Made by a program: the position numbers and the translations under genes
Assembly (NCBI GenBank): GCA_029010655.1
Contig: JAQXKW010000017.1
Location: 1 to 7,166, forward strand
Direction: 5' to 3'
Length of the DNA stretch: 7,166 bases
Source of the DNA: Clostridia bacterium
GTDB lineage: Bacteria > Bacillota > Clostridia > Oscillospirales > CAG-272
The notes under the pieces: model-generated
The model's input: the letters and a program-made list of their open reading frames with translations, nothing else
What the model was told of the DNA's origin: nothing
The model's database searches: none
Shown here: positions 1 to 4,910 of the stretch, piece after piece
How positions within the stretch are numbered: position 1 is the first letter of the stretch
Layout of the letters: every line of letters starts with the position of its first letter

Positions 1-3
1 GAC

Positions 4-19
4 AAAACCCCTAAAGGGG
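4..19 (-). terminator. Probable terminator downstream of tnpA
   Basis: On the minus strand this reads CCCC-TTTA-GGGG followed by TTTTGTC: a short GC stem with a U run, placed about 60 bases after the tnpA stop. It would end tnpA transcripts near the element's right end. The stem is only 4 bp, so efficiency is uncertain. It may equally be a subterminal hairpin recognised by TnpA. Confidence 0.4.
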
Positions 20-27
20 CGCCGAAA

Positions 28-39
28 GGTTTGCCGACC
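28..39. repeat. 12-base inverted repeat, right-end copy (partner 584-595)
   Basis: GGTTTGCCGACC here is the exact reverse complement of GGTCGGCAAACC at 584-595, in the tnpA leader. Each copy is an imperfect hairpin with GGT/ACC arms. The pair lies near both ends of the element, so it is probably part of the end structures recognised by TnpA. A nearby TTGCCG (31-36) / CGGCAA (53-58) pair makes an alternative stem in the same end. Confidence 0.6.
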
Positions 40-56
40 GCATTCCCTTTTCCGGC

Positions 57-74
57 AACCCCTAAAGGGGTTTT
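57..74 (+). terminator. Hairpin with U run facing incoming plus-strand transcription
   Basis: AACCCC-TAAA-GGGGTT forms a 6-bp stem followed by TTTTAT on the plus strand. It would stop transcription entering the element from the left before it runs antisense through tnpA. It shares the 12-base core CCCCTAAAGGGG with 8-19, and the two copies carry their U runs on opposite strands. The outer arms AAAACCCC (4-11) and GGGGTTTT (67-74) are also complementary to each other. Confidence 0.4.
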
Positions 75-77
75 ATC

Positions 78-554
78 TTATGCCTTTGTATTCTTGCAAC
101 CCGTAAACGGGTCAACATACTCCTTTATCGTCATTTGATCCAGTTGCTCATCCTCTATTAGTTGGTTCCTTATGTATTCCTGTATCTGCTTTTTATTGCG
201 TCCTACTGTATCTACATAATACCCTCTACACCAAAAGTGTCTGTTCCCATATTTGTACTTTAGGTTAGCGTGCCGGTCAAATATCATTAAACTGCTTTTC
301 CCTTTCAAGTACCCCATTACCTGCGACACGCTGTATTTCGGCGGTATGCTTAGCAGCATATGTATATGGTCGGGGCATAATTCTGCTTCTATTATCTCTA
401 CACCCTTTTGCTGGCATAGTTGTCTCAGTATCTTCCCTATATCCACTTTTATTTCTCTGTATATTACCTGCCTCCTGAATTTTGGTGCAAATACAATATG
501 GTATTGACATCTGTGTGTTGTATGGTCTAAACTGTTTATGTCCTTATCTCTCAC
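78..554 (-). CDS. tnpA: IS200-like Y1 (HUH) transposase TnpA
   Basis: This 158-residue protein cleaves and rejoins single-stranded DNA at the hairpin ends of its own element. The HUH motif is H63-I-H65 in the stretch CPDHIHMLL. The catalytic tyrosine is Y127, in QEYIRNQ, with the metal-ligand glutamine Q131; the same spacing is known in IS608 TnpA. The N-terminal CQYHIVFAPKFRR block and the GRNKKQI helix are also typical. The length is normal for the family (about 130-160 residues) and there is no frameshift, so it looks functional. The start is GTG (554-552), chosen because AAGGAGG (568-562) sits 7 bases upstream. Stop is TAA at 80-78. The gene is co-oriented with the BNR gene upstream, separated from it by a terminator. 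Translation is probably repressed by a leader stem (see 563-615). Confidence 0.96.
   Translation of the reverse strand: MRDKDINSLDHTTHRCQYHIVFAPKFRRQVIYREIKVDIGKILRQLCQQKGVEIIEAELCPDHIHMLLSIPPKYSVSQVMGYLKGKSSLMIFDRHANLKYKYGNRHFWCRGYYVDTVGRNKKQIQEYIRNQLIEDEQLDQMTIKEYVDPFTGCKNTKA
504..531 (+). promoter_or_regulatory. Candidate antisense promoter inside tnpA
   Basis: TTGACA (504-509), a 16-base spacer and TCTAAA (526-531) preceded by TGG (an extended -10) lie on the strand opposite tnpA. A transcript starting near 538 would run across the tnpA start codon, Shine-Dalgarno site and leader. That is the arrangement known for the art200 antisense RNA of IS200. The -35 match overlaps codons for the conserved CQYH block, so chance is a real alternative. 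Confidence 0.3.
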
Positions 555-562
555 GATAAGAC

Positions 563-615
563 CTCCTTGTTTTTTAGTTGTGTGGTCGGCAAACCACTTC
601 TATTTTAACAAGGAG
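563..615 (-). promoter_or_regulatory. Shine-Dalgarno-sequestering stem of tnpA leader
   Basis: In the minus-strand RNA, CTCCTTGTT (615-607) pairs perfectly over 9 bases with AACAAGGAG (571-563), which contains six of the bases of the tnpA Shine-Dalgarno sequence AAGGAGG. An inner hairpin GTGGT-loop-ACCAC (597-582) sits between the arms. Repression of tnpA by leader structure is established for IS200. The same logic is inferred here from base pairing alone. Confidence 0.65.
582..597 (-). repeat. Left-end hairpin; inverted-repeat partner of 28-39
   Basis: GTGGT (582-586) and ACCAC (593-597) pair around a 6-base loop. Bases 584-595 are the exact reverse complement of 28-39. The hairpin lies between tnpA and its likely promoter, so it would be both a DNA end structure and an RNA leader hairpin at or near the 5' end of the tnpA transcript. 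Confidence 0.55.
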
Positions 616-630
616 TTTTTTCTTTGTCTA
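602..630 (-). promoter_or_regulatory. Likely tnpA promoter
   Basis: On the minus strand, TAGACA (630-625, five of six bases matching TTGACA) is followed by a 17-base spacer and TAAAAT (607-602, five of six matching TATAAT). TGT directly before the -10 makes it an extended -10. The predicted start near 595 gives a leader of about 40 bases. The start falls inside the left-end hairpin and downstream of the anti-Shine-Dalgarno arm (615-607), so that arm would be absent from transcripts made by this promoter. Confidence 0.55.
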
Positions 631-658
631 CTTTTCCCATAGCTGTAAGCCTTTTATT

Positions 659-677
659 CCCCCGGCGTAGCCGGGGG
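659..677. repeat. Strong GC hairpin at the presumed element left end
   Basis: CCCCCGGC (659-666) and GCCGGGGG (670-677) form a perfect 8-bp stem with a 3-base GTA loop, followed by TTTACTTT on the plus strand. It could be the subterminal TnpA-recognised hairpin of the element's left end, or a terminator for plus-strand (including antisense) RNA. A smaller TTGGC-GA-GCCAA stem follows at 684-695. Which of these belong to the element is undecided. Confidence 0.5.
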
Positions 678-696
678 TTTACTTTGGCGAGCCAAG

Positions 697-726
697 AAAA
701 CTGCCCGTGCCTTTCGGCACGGGCAG
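697..726 (-). terminator. Rho-independent terminator of the BNR gene
   Basis: CTGCCCGTGCC (701-711) pairs perfectly with GGCACGGGCAG (716-726) around a 4-base loop. On the minus strand the stem is followed by TTTTCTT, a classic intrinsic terminator about 20 bases after the BNR gene's stop codon. It should also shield tnpA from read-through. Confidence 0.9.
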
Positions 727-747
727 ATGCCAGAGGTAAATCTCGAA

Positions 748-1896
748 TTATCTATCCGTCAGCTTCCACTTTGTGCATATAAAGGAGGGAAGCCAGTCGC
801 CTGTCATAGGCTGATAGTATACGGTAATCAGCGAGCCGTCGGGCAGCTCCGCCGTGGCAGGATATCCCAAATCACCGCCGGATGCGCTGTCATCTATAAT
901 GTAGTCCTCCTCCCACGTCTCGCCGAAGTCATAGGAAACTGCGGCTCTCTCTGCCCAGTGACCGTCACGTCTGTCGCCGTAGGAGCAGATAACCGCGCCC
1001 TTTGATGTAACAAACAGATGAGGAGGAAGCCCTGTGCAGTCAACGCTTTTGGGGTCGGACCAGGTCATGCCGCCGTCGTCGGAAAACGTGGTATAGCAGG
1101 TATCCCTGGGGTCAAAGGGCTCGGGGCGGCAATGTACGCGCATGGCGCCTAAAAGTCTGCCGTTGGGAAGCTCAACCACGTGTGGCTCGTGAACAAAGTC
1201 GCAGATATCATAGTTGTTTTCCTTGATAACAGCATTGTTTACAAGGTCGGAGGGGTGGGGAACAACGCCGCGCTTCTCCCATGTGTGTCCGCCGTCCGTT
1301 GAAGCGAAGCAGATGATTCTGTGCTCATCCTCGCCGCAGTCGCCGTTTTGCGCACGCCCCAGATATATCAGCGTGCCGTCCTTTGTAACGTTGGGACCGT
1401 GGGGGGCAGAAACAGGCACGCGGATTCGGTCTGACCAGGTCAGACCGTAGTCCTCGGAGAGGGAAACGTAGGAGCCCTCCTCCAAATCTTTTTCATCCAT
1501 GTAGTTGTAGGTATCTCCCCAACCCTTATACATGGATTTTCTGATAGGATCCAGCCACTCGTATTCCTGAAATCTTGCAAAATTTTCGTGGTCTTTTTCG
1601 GAAAACCAGGAGAGAAGCATTTTTCCGCCTCCCATATTTACGATGCCGGCGTCGCGGTCGTCAAGCCATGAGTCCTGAACGATTATGGGCTTTGACCAGG
1701 TTTCGCCGCCGTTAAAGCTGACGAACATCAGGTCCTTTCCTGCGGGGCAAACGTGCTCCATTCTGTGCCCGGAGCAAACTGCGTAAACTACGCCCTTCTC
1801 GTTAACGCAAACGGAGGGCCACCCGTGGTGCTTAAACAGATTCTGAGTAACGCGGTCAATGACGATTCTCTTTCCCTGCGCGTTGATTTCTTTCAT
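748..1896 (-). CDS. Sialidase-fold (BNR/Asp-box) putative glycoside hydrolase, cytoplasmic
   Basis: This 382-residue protein has five clear Asp boxes (S-x-D/N-x-G-x-T-W) at about residues 60-67, 147-154, 199-206, 272-279 and 321-328, the signature of a six-bladed sialidase-type beta-propeller. There is no signal peptide or membrane segment, so it acts in the cytoplasm, probably on imported oligosaccharides. Possible catalytic parts are E237 (HEPHVVELPNGR), R253, R309/R310 (YGDRRDG) and Y345 (DLGYPATAELPDG), which resemble sialidase Glu, Arg and Tyr positions. The N-terminal R-I-P arginine of true sialidases appears as G25-W26-P27, so sialic acid may not be the substrate. The ATG start has AAAGGTG (1910-1904) 7 bases upstream. 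It is transcribed divergently from two glycosidase genes and ends at a strong terminator. The fold call is firm; the substrate is unknown. Confidence 0.88.
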   Translation of the reverse strand: MKEINAQGKRIVIDRVTQNLFKHHGWPSVCVNEKGVVYAVCSGHRMEHVCPAGKDLMFVSFNGGETWSKPIIVQDSWLDDRDAGIVNMGGGKMLLSWFSEKDHENFARFQEYEWLDPIRKSMYKGWGDTYNYMDEKDLEEGSYVSLSEDYGLTWSDRIRVPVSAPHGPNVTKDGTLIYLGRAQNGDCGEDEHRIICFASTDGGHTWEKRGVVPHPSDLVNNAVIKENNYDICDFVHEPHVVELPNGRLLGAMRVHCRPEPFDPRDTCYTTFSDDGGMTWSDPKSVDCTGLPPHLFVTSKGAVICSYGDRRDGHWAERAAVSYDFGETWEEDYIIDDSASGGDLGYPATAELPDGSLITVYYQPMTGDWLPSFICTKWKLTDR

Positions 1897-1925
1897 AGTG
1901 CTTCACCTTTCAAAAACAGCGTCCG

Positions 1926-1942
1926 CTGTGTGTTTTACACAG
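1926..1942. promoter_or_regulatory. Palindrome over the BNR gene start site, candidate operator
   Basis: CTGTGT (1926-1931) and ACACAG (1937-1942) are 6-base inverted arms around 5 bases. The palindrome overlaps the last bases of the -10 and the predicted start (near 1934) of the minus-strand promoter, where a repressor would block it. The GTGT/ACAC arms recall GntR-type sites, but no regulator gene is in the window. A leader RNA hairpin is less likely, because only half would be transcribed. Confidence 0.4.
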
Positions 1943-1969
1943 TGTATCATATAAATCCGCCTATTTCAA
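1941..1969 (-). promoter_or_regulatory. Promoter of the BNR gene
   Basis: On the minus strand: TTGAAA (1969-1964, five of six consensus), a 17-base spacer, and TACACT (1946-1941, four of six) preceded by TGA, an extended -10. The predicted start near 1934 gives a leader of about 38 bases containing the Shine-Dalgarno site. Confidence 0.65.
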
Positions 1970-1996
1970 GATAAAGATTAAAATATCCGAATTCTA

Positions 1997-2025
1997 TTTA
2001 CATACGCAGTTATTTGTGGTAAAAT
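1997..2025 (+). promoter_or_regulatory. Promoter of the glycosidase (and perhaps rnf) unit
   Basis: TTTACA (1997-2002, five of six consensus), a 17-base spacer and TAAAAT (2020-2025, five of six) preceded by TGG, an extended -10. The start near 2032 gives a leader of about 29 bases. It diverges from the BNR promoter, with 27 bases between the two -35 boxes. No other promoter of this quality was noticed between here and rnfC. Confidence 0.7.
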
Positions 2026-2046
2026 CAATATGAATAAAAATGTCAT

Positions 2047-2053
2047 GAGGAGA
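2047..2053 (+). promoter_or_regulatory. Ribosome binding site fixing the first glycosidase start
   Basis: GAGGAGA lies 7 bases before ATG at 2061. An in-frame TTG at 2055 would be only one base away from it, so ATG 2061 is the likely start. Confidence 0.8.
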
Positions 2054-2060
2054 CTTGATT

Positions 2061-3476
2061 ATGGATAAATATAATAACACATACTGCAATCCCATACCCC
2101 TGCCCGATTACCCCGTGGGACGGTGCGGCATACAGGACGGCGCCGAATACAACTGGAGAGAAACCGCCGACCCTACGGTGCTTTATGAGGACGGAAAATG
2201 GTATCTCTATTCCTCCTGCGGAATGGTATACTGGACGGAGGATTTTCATACATGGCAGCACATGAAAATGGAGCCCTACGACTGTGGATATGCGCCTACC
2301 GTTGTAAAGCATAAGGGCAAGTTTTATCTTTGCGGAAGCCTTTCCGATTTGTTTGTGTCGGACAGCCCTACGGGACCCTTCAAAAGCATGGGCGATTTCC
2401 GTCTGCCCGACGGCTCAAAGCTTCTTCGGTGCTATGACCCTATGGTGTTCTCCGACGACGACGGCAGACTTTACCTCTATTACAGCACGGGACAGCCTCT
2501 GATTTTGGGAGCGGAGCTCAGTTCCGACAACCCCACTCAGCTTCTCGGAGTACCCGAGGTAATGTTCCGCTTCAATCCCGACCACATTTGGGAGAGATGC
2601 GGAGAATATAACGAGGACGGCTGTATATGCTCCATGGAAGGCCCCTGGATGTATAAGAAAAACGGGATTTACTATCTTATATACTGCGCCCCCGGCACGG
2701 AGTATTCCACCTACGGTATGGGCGCATATAAGGGAACGTCCCCTCTGGGTCCTTGGGAATATATGAAAACAAGCCCCTTTACCTTAAAGCGTGACGGCGT
2801 GGTAAGAGGACCGGGACACGGAAGCGTTGTTGAGGGTCCCGGAAACACCCTTTGGGCGTTCTATACCACAACCATATGCTATCTGCACCCCATGGAAAGA
2901 AGAATAGGCTTTGACCCTATTTATATAAACGACGAGGGCGATCTGGTGTGCAGATGCGTTACTGAAACACCCCAGTGGGCGCCGGGCGTTATGCCCAACC
3001 CCGCCTTTGACAATGACGCAGGGCTTGTGTGCGTTACGGGCAGGAGAGTGCCGAGAGCGTCAAGTACCGCCCCCGGAAGGGACGCAGTATATGCGACGGA
3101 CGAGGATCTTATGTCCTTCTGGCAGCCTGCGGACGGGGACGAAAAACCGACCCTTACAATTCCTCTGTGCTATTACGGCGTAGAGTGCGCCGCCGTGCGA
3201 ATTATATGGCGCGACGTGGGGCTGTCCCTCAGACACGGGAATCTGCCCGGACCTATTAAGTATACCCTTGAACTGCGCGACAGCGAGCATGACGGTCCGT
3301 GGGTAACGGTGGTGGACAGAAGCGAAAGCGAGGAAGATTTTATCGTGGATTACAGAACCTTTGAGCCCATGCACGCAAACGAAGTGCGCCTTACCGTTTG
3401 CGGTGCTCCCGAGGGAATAAAGCCTGCGGTTATGAATATATCCGTATTCGGACGCTGGGAAGGAAAGAAAGACTGA
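2061..3476 (+). CDS. Family-43-like glycosidase with C-terminal beta-sandwich (copy A)
   Basis: This 471-residue protein has an N-terminal five-bladed propeller of the GH43/GH62 (clan F) type, about residues 8-320. The expected acidic triad is visible: D37 in RETADPTV (general base), D126 in CYDPMVF (pKa modulator/orienting Asp) and E193 in SMEGPWMYK (general acid). Repeated DGRLYLYYS and GIYYLIYC strands are typical blade motifs. Residues about 335-468 resemble a discoidin-like (F5/8 type C/CBM) beta-sandwich, with RIIWRDVG and a final ISVFGRW strand. No signal peptide is present, so it is intracellular. GH43 members mostly remove arabinose or xylose units, but the substrate here cannot be read from sequence. 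Its paralogue follows after one base (TGA-A-ATG). GH43-like assignment is fairly sure; exact subfamily is not. Confidence 0.88.
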   Translation: MDKYNNTYCNPIPLPDYPVGRCGIQDGAEYNWRETADPTVLYEDGKWYLYSSCGMVYWTEDFHTWQHMKMEPYDCGYAPTVVKHKGKFYLCGSLSDLFVSDSPTGPFKSMGDFRLPDGSKLLRCYDPMVFSDDDGRLYLYYSTGQPLILGAELSSDNPTQLLGVPEVMFRFNPDHIWERCGEYNEDGCICSMEGPWMYKKNGIYYLIYCAPGTEYSTYGMGAYKGTSPLGPWEYMKTSPFTLKRDGVVRGPGHGSVVEGPGNTLWAFYTTTICYLHPMERRIGFDPIYINDEGDLVCRCVTETPQWAPGVMPNPAFDNDAGLVCVTGRRVPRASSTAPGRDAVYATDEDLMSFWQPADGDEKPTLTIPLCYYGVECAAVRIIWRDVGLSLRHGNLPGPIKYTLELRDSEHDGPWVTVVDRSESEEDFIVDYRTFEPMHANEVRLTVCGAPEGIKPAVMNISVFGRWEGKKD

Positions 3477-3477
3477 A

Positions 3478-4899
3478 ATGCATAATATTGATATAACAAA
3501 GACCTACTGCAATCCCACCCCTTTGCCCGATTATCCTTTAGGCAGAAACTGCTTCAGAGAGGGGTGGCCTCATAGGGCTGATTACAGAGAAACCGCAGAC
3601 CCCACCGTTATTTTCGAGGACGGAAAATGGTACCTGTACCCCTCCTGCGGAATGGTGTACTGGACGGAGGACTATATCCATTGGAAGCATAAGAAAATGG
3701 AGCCGTACGACTGCGGCTATGCGCCTACGGTTGTAAAGCATAACGGTAAATATCTGCTTCTTGCCTGCTCCTCGGAAATGTATATTTCCGATTCCCCCTT
3801 GGGAGATTTTAAGTCCATAGGTCCCCTTATCGCCCCCGACGGCAGAGAGGTAAAGGTGGACGACCCCATGCTCTTTTCCGATACGGATGGCAGACTGTAT
3901 CTCTACTGCGGCTGCGGCGGCGGGATAAAGGGCTGTGAGCTTGACAGAAACGAGCCTACGAAAATGCTGACGGAGCTTTCCGTTATGTTCGATTACGATA
4001 CGGAGAACCACGTATGGGAGCGTATGGGCGACTGGAACGAGGACGGCTCTTACAGCTGGGTCGAGGGCGCATGGATGTATAAAAGGGGAGACACCTATTA
4101 TCTCACCTACTGCGGTCCCGGCACGGAGTGGATTTCCTACGCCATGGGCGCATATAAGGGAAAATCTCCGCTGGGCCCTTGGGAATACATGAAAACAAGC
4201 CCCTTTATGGCAAAGCGGGACGGAATTGTAAAGGGTCCCGGTCACGGCTGTATTGTTGACGGCCCCGGAGGGACCGTTTGGGCGTTCTATACCTGCTGTA
4301 TGTGCTACGGCGGAAAGTTCGAGAGAAGAATAGGCTACGACCCTGTCGGCTTTGACGAAAACGGAGATATTATTGCCACATCTGCTACGGAAATTCCTCA
4401 GCTTGCCCCCGGTGTGCTCCCTCACCCGGAGCTTGGCAATAATGCGGGAATAGTGCCCCTTACTCAGCACAGAGACCCTGTCGAGTCCTCCGCCGCCCCG
4501 GGACGGGACGGAATATATGCCACGGACGACAGTATGATAACATGGTGGCAGCCCTCGCCGGACGACCCTGAGCCTACCCTTACGGTAAACTTCGAGTTTG
4601 CGTCGGGCGGACTTGATATTTTCTCCGCAAGAATCATATGGCGCGACGTGGGGCTTAATATTAAGAAAAACTATATGGCAGGTCCGTTTAAGTATGTTAT
4701 CGAGGCCATGGACAAAGAGGAAAAGTGGCATACGGTGCTTGATAAAAGCGATAATACGGAGGATATGAATATAGATTATCTTCCCCTTACCCATATGCGA
4801 GCGTTTGCCGTAAGACTGAGAATTTTGGGAAAGCCCGAGCATATAGAGCCGGGAGTTACAAATTTCACGGTATTCGGTAATTGGTATCCTGAAAAATAA
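3478..4899 (+). CDS. Family-43-like glycosidase with C-terminal beta-sandwich (copy B)
   Basis: This 473-residue paralogue of the upstream gene has the same architecture: propeller at about residues 10-325, then a discoidin-like sandwich at about 340-470. The triad is kept: D41 (RETADPTV), D129 (DDPMLF) and E196 (WVEGAWMYK). In the 53-residue block from the residue before RETADP to VVKH the copies agree at 44 positions by hand count. The N-terminal loop before RETADP is longer here (FREGWPHRAD), and the block around residues 100-125 differs, which may alter the active-site rim and so specificity. No signal peptide. The start lies one base after the previous stop with only a modest AAGGAAAG Shine-Dalgarno (3460-3467), so translational coupling is likely. 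rnfC follows after 11 bases. Confidence 0.88.
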   Translation: MHNIDITKTYCNPTPLPDYPLGRNCFREGWPHRADYRETADPTVIFEDGKWYLYPSCGMVYWTEDYIHWKHKKMEPYDCGYAPTVVKHNGKYLLLACSSEMYISDSPLGDFKSIGPLIAPDGREVKVDDPMLFSDTDGRLYLYCGCGGGIKGCELDRNEPTKMLTELSVMFDYDTENHVWERMGDWNEDGSYSWVEGAWMYKRGDTYYLTYCGPGTEWISYAMGAYKGKSPLGPWEYMKTSPFMAKRDGIVKGPGHGCIVDGPGGTVWAFYTCCMCYGGKFERRIGYDPVGFDENGDIIATSATEIPQLAPGVLPHPELGNNAGIVPLTQHRDPVESSAAPGRDGIYATDDSMITWWQPSPDDPEPTLTVNFEFASGGLDIFSARIIWRDVGLNIKKNYMAGPFKYVIEAMDKEEKWHTVLDKSDNTEDMNIDYLPLTHMRAFAVRLRILGKPEHIEPGVTNFTVFGNWYPEK

Positions 4900-4910
4900 A
4901 GAGGTAATAT

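Larger units (their letters stand above)
1..690 (-). mobile_element. IS200/IS605-family insertion sequence, tnpA only
   Basis: A single Y1 transposase gene is flanked by hairpin-forming ends with no long terminal inverted repeats, as expected for IS200-type elements, which move as single-stranded DNA. The span fits an IS200 element of roughly 700 bp. The right end (downstream of tnpA) is at the left edge of the window and holds two copies of CCCCTAAAGGGG (8-19, 59-70). The left end (upstream of tnpA) holds hairpins at 582-597 and 659-677. No tnpB or accessory RNA-guided nuclease gene is present. Exact borders cannot be fixed from one copy: the left-hand border may lie outside the window, and the right-hand one is placed just before the neighbouring gene's terminator by inference. 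Confidence 0.75.
2061..4899 (+). repeat. Tandem gene duplication of the GH43-like pair
   Basis: The two neighbouring genes are full-length direct paralogues, with conserved protein blocks along both domains and some nearly identical DNA stretches, such as the region coding IIWRDVG near 3205-3225 and 4636-4656. Divergence in other blocks shows the duplication is not recent. Confidence 0.75.

Noticed and set aside
4..74. The CCCCTAAAGGGG pair as the start of a CRISPR array or a riboswitch
   Set aside because: There are only two short units, each a self-contained hairpin at an insertion-sequence end, with no spacer series and no downstream gene in the right orientation.
1..747. A tnpB/omega-RNA or other RNA-guided nuclease system linked to the transposase
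   Set aside because: No second reading frame or RuvC-like motif is present on either strand; the element has only tnpA.
2055..2060. TTG at 2055 as the start of the first glycosidase
   Set aside because: The Shine-Dalgarno GAGGAGA ends one base before it, too close to work; ATG 2061 has normal spacing.
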